Source of the DNA: Mycobacterium sherrisii | GTDB taxonomy: Bacteria; Actinomycetota; Actinomycetes; Mycobacteriales; Mycobacteriaceae | Direction: 5' to 3' | Assembly: GCF_002102355.1 (NCBI RefSeq) | Contig: NZ_LQPT01000081.1 | Span: 244,086-308,085 of the forward strand | Length of the DNA: 64,000 nucleotides | In this document: positions 17,705 through 26,867 of the stretch, in pieces | Layout: each line of letters begins with the position of its first letter | Numbering within the stretch: the stretch's first letter is position 1 | Made by a program: the position numbers and the translations under genes | The notes under the pieces: generated by a model | What the model was told of the DNA's origin: nothing | The model's database searches: none | What the model saw: only the letters and a program-made list of their open reading frames with translations

Positions 17705-18835
17705 TCAGTCGGAGCCGCGCGAGCCACCGCGGCGAATGCGGAACAATTTGACCTCATTCTTCACGCCCTTGAGCCGGCGCGCGCCCGCGAACGACGCTGC
17801 GTAGTCCCCGGCGTCGGCGACCGCCTGCCACACCGTTTCCGACGCCAGGACGGTACCCGGCCGCGCCACGGCGGTGACCCGGCTGGCCACGTTGACCGGG
17901 CTGCCGAACCAGTCGCCGGCGCGGCTCACCGCCATCCCGGCCGAGACGCCGGCCCGCAGCCGCGGAAAGTCGTTGTCGGTGTCCACGGCCTCGACGAGCT
18001 TCAGCACGACATCGAGCAGCGGCTCGGGCTCCGGGCAGACGAACATCACCGCGTCGCCGATCGTCTTGATGAACCGCACCGGCGGCACCGTCACGTCGCG
18101 GGCCAGGCTCGCCAACCTGCCGGCGAGCTGACCGAGCTCCTCGGCCGACAGCTCCTCGCCCAGCCGGGTGAAGCCGACCAGGTCGGCGAAGCCGACGGTG
18201 ACCTGACGCGCGCCGGGCAACGGCTTGCCCGCGGCCCGCTCGGCCGCGTCGATCGCCTCGGTCTCCATCATGTGGCGCAGCTGCATGAACAGCATCCGCT
18301 CGAGCATCGGACCGAGCTGCGGAACGATCTGGCTGACCAGCTCCTTGGACGCCTTGGCGATCTCCAACTCGGTCGCTCCTGGGCGCAGGATGGCCGCCAA
18401 TGCCGCGTACCGCATGACCTCGGCGGCACTCGACAAGCCCTCGGCGAGCACCCGCACGACCAGCACCACTTGGTCGGGGTTGAGTCCCAGTTCCACGAAA
18501 CGTTGGGCGAAGGCGGCCGCCTCGCCGTCGGCGCGCATGTGAATCGCCGCGTCCGGGTCGTCGACCCTGGCCAGGCCGATCGCGCGCTGCACCCGTTGCA
18601 GCAGCACCAGGTCTATGTTGTGCTTTTCGCTGATTTCGCGCGCCGACACGTAGCTGCCGTCGTCGCCGATCAGGTGGCGGCTGGCCAGCAGCAGCGGAGG
18701 GTTCGCGCTCCGGATCTCTTCGGCGGTGATGCCCTGGTCCAACAGCCAACCCACCAGCTCGGCACGTTCGCGGCGCGCGGCGCCCTCGAGTCCGTCGAGC
18801 AGATCGTCGATGTTCTGCGAGACCGCGTCGTCCAC
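17705..18835 (-). CDS. pH-sensing class III adenylate cyclase (Rv1264 orthologue)
   Basis: 376 aa from GTG 18835. An N-terminal regulatory domain (about 1-190; [47 protein letters not shown]) precedes a class IIIc cyclase domain. Catalytic residues are all present: first metal Asp in FADLVGFT, Lys and second Asp in [11 protein letters not shown], and Asp, Asn and Arg in [13 protein letters not shown] at the spacing seen in Rv1264 (Asp312/Asn319/Arg323). Known: Rv1264 is autoinhibited by its N-terminal domain and activated at acidic pH, making cAMP from ATP. Longer in-frame starts exist (TTG 18850, and the open frame to 19015) but family similarity starts near NIDDLL. It is shorter at the C-terminus than Rv1264 (397 aa). 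Divergent from the glycosylase gene, 39 bases apart. Confidence 0.92.
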   Translation of the reverse strand: MDDAVSQNIDDLLDGLEGAARRERAELVGWLLDQGITAEEIRSANPPLLLASRHLIGDDGSYVSAREISEKHNIDLVLLQRVQRAIGLARVDDPDAAIHMRADGEAAAFAQRFVELGLNPDQVVLVVRVLAEGLSSAAEVMRYAALAAILRPGATELEIAKASKELVSQIVPQLGPMLERMLFMQLRHMMETEAIDAAERAAGKPLPGARQVTVGFADLVGFTRLGEELSAEELGQLAGRLASLARDVTVPPVRFIKTIGDAVMFVCPEPEPLLDVVLKLVEAVDTDNDFPRLRAGVSAGMAVSRAGDWFGSPVNVASRVTAVARPGTVLASETVWQAVADAGDYAASFAGARRLKGVKNEVKLFRIRRGGSRGSD

Positions 18836-18874
18836 GTGGCCAACGTACAACGCTGACGCGCGATGATGTGAGGG

Positions 18875-19381
18875 ATGACCGCTACTCCCCTGCTGCACGG
18901 CTTGCCGCCCGTCGTCGACGACCGAGCCCGGGTGCTGATTCTGGGCTCCTTCCCCAGCGCCCAGTCGCTGGTGGCCGGCCAGTACTATGCCAACCCGCGA
19001 AATGCGTTCTGGCACATCGCCGGCGAGCTATTGGGCTTCGACCCGGCCGCGCCATACGACCACCGCCTGACCGCGCTGCAAGCGCGCGGCATCGCGTTGT
19101 GGGACGTCCTGCGCAGCTGCCGCCGAGTCGGTAGCGCAGATTCCGCAATCGACCCGAAATCCTTGGCGGTCAACGACTTTGCCGACTTCTACGCGGGCCA
19201 CCCCGGCATCGTGCGGGTCTACTTCAACGGCGCCAAAGCAGAAGTGGTGTATCGCCGGCGGGCGCACGCGCCGCCGCGACTCGGCTACCAGCGGCTGCCG
19301 TCGACCAGTCCCGCACACGCCACCAGACCGGGTGTCAAGCTGGCGGCGTGGCGCGCCATACTCGAGGACAACCCATCATGA
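18875..19381 (+). CDS. Family-6-type hypoxanthine/uracil DNA glycosylase
   Basis: 168 aa, UDG superfamily. The GSFPS motif (24-28) followed by [11 protein letters not shown] (36-46) and C-terminal LPSTSPAHA are typical of DNA-deoxyinosine glycosylases (HDG, family 6), which excise hypoxanthine, and in some members other deaminated bases, from DNA in base-excision repair. I recall no such gene between Rv1263 and Rv1264 of M. tuberculosis, so it appears to be an insertion between the cyclase and amiB2. Its last 6 bases overlap the convergent amiB2 gene. Together with UdgB in this window it gives a second, distinct way to remove deaminated purines. Confidence 0.8.
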   Translation: MTATPLLHGLPPVVDDRARVLILGSFPSAQSLVAGQYYANPRNAFWHIAGELLGFDPAAPYDHRLTALQARGIALWDVLRSCRRVGSADSAIDPKSLAVNDFADFYAGHPGIVRVYFNGAKAEVVYRRRAHAPPRLGYQRLPSTSPAHATRPGVKLAAWRAILEDNPS

Positions 19382-20764
19382 CACCGGCGGCCGGCGGTGC
19401 GCCCATGGTCGGGCCGCCTCGATCTGCGCCGACAACGACAACAGCGTCGCTTCGTCGTAGGGCCGGCCGACGAGTTGCACCGACAACGGTAGGCCGGCGC
19501 CGTCGAAATCCCACGGCACCACCGCGGCGGGCTGACCGGTGAAATTCCAGACCGGAAAGTACGGAACCTGTTGGGCCACAGCCAACAGCGTCGACACCCA
19601 ACCCCGGTGGCGGTAGGCGCCGATGCGCGACGGGCCGGCCGCGGTGCCCGGCGTGAGCACGACGTCGACATCGTCGAAGATCGACTGGATCCTGGCGGCC
19701 ACCCGCTCTTCGGCGCCGCGCAGGGCAGCGATGCGTCGATCGGAAACGAACGACCCCGCGCGCGCCATGTTGCGGGTGCGCGCCTCGAGCCGCTCCGGGT
19801 ACGCCTGCGCGTCGGCGTCGTCGCTGATGCCCCGCAGATACCGGGGCAGGAAGTTCCCGTAGATCTGGGCCAGCGGATAGTCAGGGTCTGCGGTGACGAC
19901 CTCGTGACCCAGCTCGCGCAGTAACGCACCGGCCTTCTCGACGGCCGCCAACTGTTGCCGCCCCACTCGCACCGGAAACGTTGGAACCTTGGTACTCAAC
20001 GCAATTCGCAACTTGCCCGGCTCTCGGGTCGCCGCGGCAACGAATTCTCCGTCGGAGCCTGGCGCCGACGCGGTGACGTCGAGAAATATTGCCGCGTCCA
20101 ACACCGACCGGGCGATCGGACCGTTGACGCTCAGGCCATGCCAGGCGTTGTCGTGCGGCTCCAACGAGACCCGGTCACGTTGCGGCTTGACCCCGAACAG
20201 GCCACACCAGGACGACGGGATGCGAATCGAACCGCCACCGTCGGAACCCAGCGCCAGCGGCGCCAGCCCGGCGGCGACCGCGGCGGCGCTCCCCCCGCTG
20301 CTGCCGCCGGGGGTGCGGCCGAGATGCCACGGGTTGCGGGTGGCGCCGAACGTCAGCGACTCGGTGAACGGGAAGATCATCAGCTCGGGCACCTGGGTCT
20401 TGCCGAGGATCACCGCACCCGCGGCCCGCAGCCGCCGCACCACCTCGGCGTCGGAGGACACCGCGGGGCCGTGCCCACCGCTACCGCACGCCGTCACCTC
20501 GCCGGCGACGTCGACATCGTCCTTGATCGCAATCGGCACGCCGAGCAGCGGCAGTCGCTCGCCCGCCTCGAGAAGCTCCTGGGCCGCCGCGGCATCCTCG
20601 CGGGCACTGTCCGCCAGCACCACGCGATAGCAACGCAGTTTGCTGTCCAGCCGCGCGATCCGGTCCAGGTACACCTCGAGCAGGTCCGGAGCTCTGACCT
20701 CGCCGGTGGCGAGCATTCGTGCCAACGCCCCCGCGCCGGTGAAGGCAAGTTCGCGAGCATCCAC
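19376..20764 (-). CDS. amiB2: Amidase AmiB2 (amidase signature family)
   Basis: 462 aa from GTG 20764, exactly the length of M. tuberculosis AmiB2. The amidase-signature core is complete: catalytic Lys in PIAIKDDVDVAG, the Gly/Ser-rich stretch RTPGGSSGGSAAAVAAGLAPLALGSD with the cis-Ser and nucleophile Ser, and GSIRIPSSWCGLFGVKP. It hydrolyses amides to acid and ammonia; the physiological substrate is unknown. The open frame extends far upstream to 21394 but that part is the shadow of the HIT gene. Divergent from the HIT gene with 45 bases between starts; convergent overlap of 6 bases with the glycosylase gene. Confidence 0.9.
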   Translation of the reverse strand: MDARELAFTGAGALARMLATGEVRAPDLLEVYLDRIARLDSKLRCYRVVLADSAREDAAAAQELLEAGERLPLLGVPIAIKDDVDVAGEVTACGSGGHGPAVSSDAEVVRRLRAAGAVILGKTQVPELMIFPFTESLTFGATRNPWHLGRTPGGSSGGSAAAVAAGLAPLALGSDGGGSIRIPSSWCGLFGVKPQRDRVSLEPHDNAWHGLSVNGPIARSVLDAAIFLDVTASAPGSDGEFVAAATREPGKLRIALSTKVPTFPVRVGRQQLAAVEKAGALLRELGHEVVTADPDYPLAQIYGNFLPRYLRGISDDADAQAYPERLEARTRNMARAGSFVSDRRIAALRGAEERVAARIQSIFDDVDVVLTPGTAAGPSRIGAYRHRGWVSTLLAVAQQVPYFPVWNFTGQPAAVVPWDFDGAGLPLSVQLVGRPYDEATLLSLSAQIEAARPWAHRRPPVS

Positions 20765-20809
20765 TGCGGCAGCGTAACTCCGACTGGCACCAACCAGTAC
20801 CGTGTCGAC

Positions 20810-21238
20810 ATGTCCTGCGTGTTCTGTGCGGTCATCGCCGGCCAGGCCCCGGCAATCCGGATCTGTGAAGACGACGAGTACCTGGCGATCCTCGACATTC
20901 GCCCGTTCACCCGAGGACACACGCTGGTGATCCCGAAGCGGCACAGCGTCGATTTGACCGACACCCCGCCGGAGACGCTGGCCGGGATGATCGCGGTGGG
21001 CCAGCGGATCGCCCGGGCCGCCCGGGCCACGGAACTGGCCGACGCGACCAACATCGGCATCAACGACGGCGGCGCCGCGTTCCAGACGGTTTTCCACATC
21101 CATCTGCACGTGCTGCCGCGCCGCAACGGCGACAAGCTGTCGGTGGCCAAGGGGATGTTGCTGCGCCGCGACCCGGACCGCGAGGCCACCGGGCAGATTC
21201 TGCGTGACGCGCTGGCACGCATCGACGCCAGTCAGTAG
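20810..21238 (+). CDS. HIT-family nucleotide hydrolase/transferase (Rv1262c orthologue)
   Basis: 142 aa. The C-terminal histidine triad HIHLHVLPR carries the nucleophilic His; the N-terminus has the CVFCAVIAG zinc-like pair and DDEYLAILDIRPFTRGHTLVIPKRH typical of Hint/HinT-type proteins. Such proteins hydrolyse purine nucleoside phosphoramidates or dinucleotides in the cytoplasm; the exact substrate is not predictable. ATG 20810 is the only start consistent with the family N-terminus. The next gene begins 10 bases after the stop, so the two are probably co-transcribed. Confidence 0.9.
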   Translation: MSCVFCAVIAGQAPAIRICEDDEYLAILDIRPFTRGHTLVIPKRHSVDLTDTPPETLAGMIAVGQRIARAARATELADATNIGINDGGAAFQTVFHIHLHVLPRRNGDKLSVAKGMLLRRDPDREATGQILRDALARIDASQ

Positions 21239-21248
21239 AACTGAGGTC

Positions 21249-21698
21249 ATGAGCAACCTCACCACGCTGGAGCGGCTCATTCTGGCTCCGCTGCTGCGTC
21301 TGCACGACTCGCTGTACCGCAAGACCGACGGCCGGATCGGCCACCACGTCCCTGGCATGCCGGGCAGTCTGCTGTTGCACACCATCGGCGCCAAGACCGG
21401 TCAGCAGCGCTCGTCCACCCTGACCTACGCCAAGGACGGCGACTCGTATCTGATCGTGGCGTCCTACGGCGGCAGCGACAGCGCGCCCGGCTGGTACCAC
21501 AACCTGCGAAAACGCCCCGAGTGCGAGATCAACGTGGGCCCGCGGCGATTTCCGGTCACCGCCCGCATCATCACCCCGGATGACGCCGACTACTCACGGG
21601 TGTGGGACATCGTGAACAAGAACAACTCCAACCGGTACAACGGCTATCAGATCCGCACGTCGCGCCCGATCCCGGTCGTCGCGCTGACCCCCACCTGA
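21249..21698 (+). CDS. Deazaflavin (F420)-dependent nitroreductase-family protein (Rv1261c orthologue)
   Basis: 149 aa, the same length as Rv1261c. The Ddn/FDOR split-barrel signature is clear: LLLHTIGAKTGQQRSSTLTY, YLIVASYGGSD, PGWYHNLRKRPECEINVG. Relatives use reduced cofactor F420 to reduce quinones, nitroimidazole drugs and other substrates; the natural substrate here is unknown. The membrane-association helix of Ddn is replaced by a short N-terminal amphipathic stretch (ERLILAPLLRLHDSLYRK). Follows the HIT gene by 10 bases. Confidence 0.88.
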   Translation: MSNLTTLERLILAPLLRLHDSLYRKTDGRIGHHVPGMPGSLLLHTIGAKTGQQRSSTLTYAKDGDSYLIVASYGGSDSAPGWYHNLRKRPECEINVGPRRFPVTARIITPDDADYSRVWDIVNKNNSNRYNGYQIRTSRPIPVVALTPT

Positions 21699-21744
21699 TC
21701 GCACCAACCTGCACAAAAGCACGAGCTAAGCAGGCGGGGCCGTT

Positions 21745-21750
21745 TATTCT
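21745..21750 (+). promoter_or_regulatory. Candidate -10 element for the GGDEF/EAL gene
   Basis: TATTCT matches TANNNT and would start transcription near 21757, leaving a leader of about 54 bases before the preferred ATG at 21811. No clear -35. Confidence 0.3.
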
Positions 21751-21810
21751 GCCCTAGCAGTGGTGGCGCCTCCATTCGTTCACCTGGGGAGCAGATCGGC
21801 CGGAGCAGCA

Positions 21811-24800
21811 ATGAAGCGCTGGACGGGTAATCCGTGGCGGCGCTTCGGGCTGTCCGCGCACGCCGGTTGGCTCGTCGTTGCCGGCTACCTGTTCGCCGGG
21901 CTGCTGATCGTCATCGCCTCGGTTCGAGATCTCGAAGGCGTGTACGCGACCCGGCCCGTCGACGAGGTCGCGTTGGCCGGCAGCCTGTTGTTCGGTGCGG
22001 TCTGCGGGCTGCGCGCCGCCCGTCACGCGCGCGGACGTCGCAGATACGGCTGGTTGGCGATGGTCACGGCCCAGCTGGGGTGGGCGGTCGGCGAGATCAT
22101 CTGGGCGTTTTACGACGTGCGTTCCCAGCTCGATCACGCCACCCATCCGGCGGCGGCCGAGATCGTGCTGTTGTTGTGGCCGTTGGGCGCCATGACGTCA
22201 TTGGTGCTGTTGTCCAACCTGTCCCGGCACAGTTCTCGGCGACTGGTGCTGGACGGGCTCATCCTGGTCAGCTCGTTGCTGGTGATCTCCTGGGTGTTCG
22301 TGCTGGACAAGCAGCTGCATCACGACAACGGCTCCCGAATCGCGACGGTTGCCCAGGTGGTCAACGACGGCATCCTGATGACGACGGCGATCCTGATGCT
22401 GTCGCGGGGCCGACCCGGGGAGCGGCCGAGCCGGGCCCTGGTGGCCGGGGGCATCGCGACGATCAGCATCGCCGACATCACGATGGTGTTCGACACCGGG
22501 ATAGGCAGTTACCACGTCAGCGATCTGGGCGACCTGGGCCGGGTGGCCGGGTTGGCGATGATCGCGCTGGCCGCCCTGGCCAGCGTCCGTGAACCGCCCG
22601 CCAGCGACACGGCGTCGCGAAGCGAGGCACTGTCGCGTGCGCTGCTGTGGTTGCCCTACCTTCCGCTCTCGCTGGCCGCGATCGTCGGTTGGGGCACGGT
22701 CGCCCGGGCCGAGCACGGCGTGCTGACGGCGCTGCTGGGCATCCTCGTCGCCTCGGTACTGGCCCGGCAGTTCATCGCGCTCGCCGAGAACCAGGACCTG
22801 TTGGCGGTGGTCGCGCGCGAAGCATTCCGGGACAGCCTCACCGGCCTGGCCAACCGCGCGCACTTCCTGCATCGATTGGAAGATGCCGTCGCGGCCCGGC
22901 AAGAAGACAGCCACCCGATCGCGGTGCTGTGCCTCGACCTGGACAACTTCAAAGCGGTCAACGACGGGCTGGGTCACCCGGCCGGCGACGAACTTCTCAT
23001 CCGGGTCGCCGGGCGGCTCACCGCGGCCTTGCACGACCGGGGCCTGATCGCGCGTCTCGGCGGCGACGAATTCGCGGTACTGCTCGAGGCTTCGGTCGAG
23101 GAGTCCCGCGCGGCCGCGCACGACGTGCTCGAGGCGTTTCGTGCCCCGATCGTGATCGACGGCGTCCCCATTGCTGTCCGGCCGAGCATCGGTTTCACCG
23201 TCGCCACGGCCGGCTCGGCCTGCACCGTCGACCAGCTGCTGCGGCATGCAGACTTGGCCATGTACACCGCCAAACGCGAAGGCGGCCAATGCGTTCGCAG
23301 CTTCGTGCCCGACCTTCCGCTCTCGTACAGCTTCGCCCGCTCGACCGAAACATTGGCAGCCGCGGCACCGCCGGACCGGTCCGACTGGTTGCCGATCTCC
23401 GCCGCAGCCTCGGGCTATTCACCGTCGGTGCGGGCGGTTACCCCGGCCCGGACCGCTCGCACCGAAACGCCGCCGAGGGCGGTACCGCCCGGCCAGCCGC
23501 GGGACGGGACCGACGACACCCATTGGCCGCCGATGCCAGTCCGCATTGCCCTGGTGTTGCTGACGGTCAGCGTGCTGGCCTTCACCGCCACCGCGTTGGC
23601 CGGGATCAACGCCACCGACGACACGTCCTTCACCACGTGGTTCTATGCCGCGCTGACCCTGGTGGCCGCCGGGTTGATCGCGGTACGCGCGCACCGGATC
23701 ACGACCGATCGGTGGGCCTGGGCGCTGATCGCGGGCGGCATGACCTGTTCTGGCATCGGCGACGTCGTCTACGCGCTGCGGCTACCCGTCGGGCAGACAC
23801 CGTCCGTCGCCGACGCGGAATACCTTGCGTTCTATCCGCTCATCTACGGCGGCGTGCTGTTGCTCCTGCGTTCACGCTTGGCGGCGGTGCCGATCCCGAT
23901 CCGGCTCGATCCGTTGCTCTGCGGCATGGCCATGGCGGCGGTGGGTGTCGCGCTCGAGGCGGGCCCGTTGCACTCGGCAACCGCGCGCGAGACCGTCCCG
24001 GTTGGTTCCCTGTATCCGTGGGGCGATCTGATCCTGCTGGCGCTGGCCGCCGGCATACTGCCAGTAGTGGGTTGGCGCAACGAGTTTCGCTTGCTCATGG
24101 TGGTTGCCGGGTTGCTCGGATTCGCCGTCGCCGACACCGCCGAGTTGGTCGAGACCGCGGCGGGTGGCAACCGAGTCGGCGCCACGCTGGCCGCCGCGTG
24201 GCCCGCCGCGGCGCTTTTGCTGGCAATGGCCAGCTGGGTGCCCGTATCGGTGCCGGCACGGGCGTTGCAACGTGGGTTCGGCTCCTACGCAGTACCGGTG
24301 GCGTGTACCGTCGTCGCTCTAAGCGTTGCGGTGATCGACGAAAACTCGTATTTGGCAACGACATTCGCCGCACTGAGTTTGCTGGCCGCAACGGTGCGGT
24401 TCTCGCTGACGCTGCGCGATGCCAGCATGATCGCCGAAAACTACAAGCACGCCATGACCGACGAGCTGACGACGTTGCCCAACCGTCGCTCGTTGGCGAC
24501 GGCGCTTTCCGCGCTGTCCGAATCGGCGTCACCGGCGGATCCCGATTCGGCGCGCAAGACGTCGTCACGCAAGGCACTGCTGTTGGTGAAGCTCTACGAG
24601 ATTCACCAGATCAGCGACTCAATCGGTCGCCGTTTCGGCGATGAGTTGTTGCGCCACATCGCCGAACGCCTTGCCGCCAGTGTGCGTCAGGACGATCTGC
24701 TCGCCCGGGTGGGCGACGACGAATTCGCCATCCTGCTGACCGAGGGATCCGACCTCATCGGCGCGCGCGCTCAGGCGGGCCGGCTGCTGGAAGCCCTGGG

Positions 24801-25782
24801 CGAACCGTTCGCGATGGATCCGCTCACCCTGCGCGTCGACGCGCGTATCGCCATTGCGCTATGCCCCGACCATTGCGAGCATCCGCACGAGCTGCTCAGC
24901 CGCGCCGAGGCGGCGATGCCGCACGCCAAATCCGCGATGAGCAAGATCGCGGTGTACGACTCGACGTTCGAGGTGTACCGCGAAACCGACCCCAACGTCA
25001 TCGAGGAACTGCGCGCCGCACTGTTCGAAGGCGATCAGCCGACGCTGTACTACCAGCCCAAAATCAACGCCGTCGACGGCAGCGTGCACAGCGTCGAGGC
25101 GCTGCTGCGCTGGAACCATCCCACCCGCGGTGTGCTGCTGCCGGAAGACTTCCTGCCCGCCGCCGAACGCACCGGGCTGATGCGCAAGATCGCCGACCGC
25201 ACCCTCAAACTCGCGCTCGCACAGATCCAGTACTGGCGCGAAAGGGGCATCGCCTCGTCGGTCGCGGTGAACCTCGCCACCACGAACCTGCTGGACCTCG
25301 AGCTGGTCGGCACGATCGAACGACTGCTGTGGGCCCGCGGTCTACCCGCCAACGCGCTGATCGTGGAGATCACCGAGAGCGCCCTGGTCGACTCGGCGCG
25401 GTCCCGCAACACGGTGGCCGAACTGCAGCAACTCGGGGTCCGCGTCTCCCTTGACGACTACGGAACCGGATGGTCGTCGCTGGCACGCCTGCAAGACGTC
25501 TCGGTCGACGAGCTGAAACTCGACCGGATCTTCGTGGCACGGCTGGCCCAGGACGCCCGGTCGGTCGCGATTGTGCGCTCGACGGTGGCGCTGGCCGACA
25601 GCCTGGGCGCGGATCTGGTCGCCGAGGGCGTCGAGGACGACGTCACCCTGGCCGCGCTGCACCGCTTCGGCTGCACCATCACCCAAGGGTTCGTGCACAG
25701 CCGGCCGCTGCCGCCCAGCGAACTCGAGGAGTGGATCGCCAGCCGCGCGAACCAAACCGAGCAGGCAGGCGTCGCCGATTGA
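21811..25782 (+). CDS. Membrane c-di-GMP enzyme with duplicated sensor, GGDEF-GGDEF-EAL
   Basis: 1323 aa from ATG 21811 (GGAG 5 bases upstream; GTG 21760 would add 17 residues). Order: multi-helix membrane block 1 (about 15-325); GGDEF domain 1 with intact GGDEF (417-421) and DLDNFKAVNDGLGH, so probably an active diguanylate cyclase, lacking the RxxD inhibitory site; a polar linker (about 500-590); membrane block 2 (about 590-870); GGDEF domain 2 with degenerate GDDEF (968-972) but an RQDD inhibitory-type motif; and an EAL domain (about 1070-1315) with EALLRW (1096-1098), VNLATTN, VEITES, SLDDYGTGWSS, ELKLDR, VAEGVED and TQGFVHSRPLP, all catalytic positions present. It could both make and degrade c-di-GMP. 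I recall no orthologue at this locus in M. tuberculosis. Confidence 0.9.
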   Translation: MKRWTGNPWRRFGLSAHAGWLVVAGYLFAGLLIVIASVRDLEGVYATRPVDEVALAGSLLFGAVCGLRAARHARGRRRYGWLAMVTAQLGWAVGEIIWAFYDVRSQLDHATHPAAAEIVLLLWPLGAMTSLVLLSNLSRHSSRRLVLDGLILVSSLLVISWVFVLDKQLHHDNGSRIATVAQVVNDGILMTTAILMLSRGRPGERPSRALVAGGIATISIADITMVFDTGIGSYHVSDLGDLGRVAGLAMIALAALASVREPPASDTASRSEALSRALLWLPYLPLSLAAIVGWGTVARAEHGVLTALLGILVASVLARQFIALAENQDLLAVVAREAFRDSLTGLANRAHFLHRLEDAVAARQEDSHPIAVLCLDLDNFKAVNDGLGHPAGDELLIRVAGRLTAALHDRGLIARLGGDEFAVLLEASVEESRAAAHDVLEAFRAPIVIDGVPIAVRPSIGFTVATAGSACTVDQLLRHADLAMYTAKREGGQCVRSFVPDLPLSYSFARSTETLAAAAPPDRSDWLPISAAASGYSPSVRAVTPARTARTETPPRAVPPGQPRDGTDDTHWPPMPVRIALVLLTVSVLAFTATALAGINATDDTSFTTWFYAALTLVAAGLIAVRAHRITTDRWAWALIAGGMTCSGIGDVVYALRLPVGQTPSVADAEYLAFYPLIYGGVLLLLRSRLAAVPIPIRLDPLLCGMAMAAVGVALEAGPLHSATARETVPVGSLYPWGDLILLALAAGILPVVGWRNEFRLLMVVAGLLGFAVADTAELVETAAGGNRVGATLAAAWPAAALLLAMASWVPVSVPARALQRGFGSYAVPVACTVVALSVAVIDENSYLATTFAALSLLAATVRFSLTLRDASMIAENYKHAMTDELTTLPNRRSLATALSALSESASPADPDSARKTSSRKALLLVKLYEIHQISDSIGRRFGDELLRHIAERLAASVRQDDLLARVGDDEFAILLTEGSDLIGARAQAGRLLEALGEPFAMDPLTLRVDARIAIALCPDHCEHPHELLSRAEAAMPHAKSAMSKIAVYDSTFEVYRETDPNVIEELRAALFEGDQPTLYYQPKINAVDGSVHSVEALLRWNHPTRGVLLPEDFLPAAERTGLMRKIADRTLKLALAQIQYWRERGIASSVAVNLATTNLLDLELVGTIERLLWARGLPANALIVEITESALVDSARSRNTVAELQQLGVRVSLDDYGTGWSSLARLQDVSVDELKLDRIFVARLAQDARSVAIVRSTVALADSLGADLVAEGVEDDVTLAALHRFGCTITQGFVHSRPLPPSELEEWIASRANQTEQAGVAD

Positions 25783-25785
25783 GCG

Positions 25786-26829
25786 CTAGAACAGTTCCTT
25801 GGCCAGCAGCTCCAGCGTCGTGACCCGTCCCGGCGCGGTCGCCGGGTCGGTGCCTTTGCGGGCGGACGCGACCGGGTTCACCATCACCTCGTCGACGCCG
25901 AACCGCTCGGCGAGACCGCGCACCTGCTCGGCCGCCTCGGCGGGGCTGCCGAGCACCGCACGTCGCAGCCCGCTCTCCACCATGTGTTCCTGCTGCGGGG
26001 TCAGCTCAGCCACCTGGGCTTCCTCCACCAACGGGACCGGCCCCAGCGATGCACCGGTCCGCAGCCGCGCCATCATCTGCAGGTTCGGCAGCATCAAAGC
26101 CGTTGCCTCGTCGCGTGTTTCGGCTACCGAGGCATTGACCGTCAAGAATGTGACGGGCTCGGGGGTCAGTGCGCTGGGCACGAATCGGGAGCGGTAGACC
26201 TCGAGCGCCTCTTCGGTTCCGTTGCCCGAGAAGTGATGTGCGAAGACATACGGCAACCCCTTGGCCGCCGCCAGATGTGCCGAATACATCGATGAGCCCA
26301 GCAGCCACAGCCGCGGTTCGCTGGCCGCGGCCGGGGTGGCCTTGAGCCGGTAGTCGCCGGAACGCAGCGGGAGCAGCACGCCACGCGCGCTCATCAACGC
26401 GGCCACGTCGTCGAGGTACTCGGGGAAGTTCTCGATGTCGCGATCCTGTTCGGCGGCCGAGCGGGCATCGCGCAGCGCGTACGACGTGACCGGGTCGGAT
26501 CCGGGAGCGCGGCCGATACCGAGGTCGATGCGCCCGGGGGCGGCGGCCTCCAGCAACGCGAACTGCTCGGCGACCGCCAGCGGGGCGTGGTTGGGCAGCA
26601 TCACGCCACCGGATCCCAGCCGCACCCGCGACGTCTGCGCGGCCAGGTAAGCCAGCAGCACCGGCGGGCTGGTCGCCCCCACCGACGGCATGTTGTGGTG
26701 TTCGGCAACCCAGTAACGCGTAAAGCCCAGCCGGTCGGCGGCCTGCGCCAGCTGCACGGTGGCCGCCAGCGCATCCGCGGTCGACTGGTCGGTGCGCACC
26801 GGGACGAGGTCAAGGACGGAAAGACGCAC
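25786..26829 (-). CDS. LLM-class flavin-dependent oxidoreductase (luciferase-like)
   Basis: 347 aa from GTG 26829, the only start near the family N-terminus (RLSVLDLVPVRTDQS). Luciferase-like TIM-barrel motifs: RYWVAEHHNMPSVGATSPPVL, TSRVRLGSGGVMLPNHAPLAVAEQFALLE, PGRIDLGIGRAPG. These match the MsnO8/YhbW-type alkanal monooxygenase-like group using FMN; substrate unknown. Last gene of a probable udgB-FAD monooxygenase-LLM unit, 38 bases after the previous stop, with a perfect palindrome in the gap. It ends 3 bases from the convergent GGDEF/EAL gene. I recall no equivalent at this position in M. tuberculosis. Confidence 0.87.
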   Translation of the reverse strand: MRLSVLDLVPVRTDQSTADALAATVQLAQAADRLGFTRYWVAEHHNMPSVGATSPPVLLAYLAAQTSRVRLGSGGVMLPNHAPLAVAEQFALLEAAAPGRIDLGIGRAPGSDPVTSYALRDARSAAEQDRDIENFPEYLDDVAALMSARGVLLPLRSGDYRLKATPAAASEPRLWLLGSSMYSAHLAAAKGLPYVFAHHFSGNGTEEALEVYRSRFVPSALTPEPVTFLTVNASVAETRDEATALMLPNLQMMARLRTGASLGPVPLVEEAQVAELTPQQEHMVESGLRRAVLGSPAEAAEQVRGLAERFGVDEVMVNPVASARKGTDPATAPGRVTTLELLAKELF

Positions 26830-26853
26830 GACCGAGACAACGCTGCCGCGTGG

Positions 26854-26865
26854 GGGAACGTTCCC
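26854..26865. promoter_or_regulatory. Perfect 12-bp palindrome GGGAACGTTCCC
   Basis: A gapless palindrome in the 38-base space between the FAD monooxygenase stop and the LLM start, 25 bases before the GTG. With no loop it is a poor terminator and a better candidate operator, but no regulator gene lies alongside. Confidence 0.35.
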
Positions 26866-26867
26866 GA

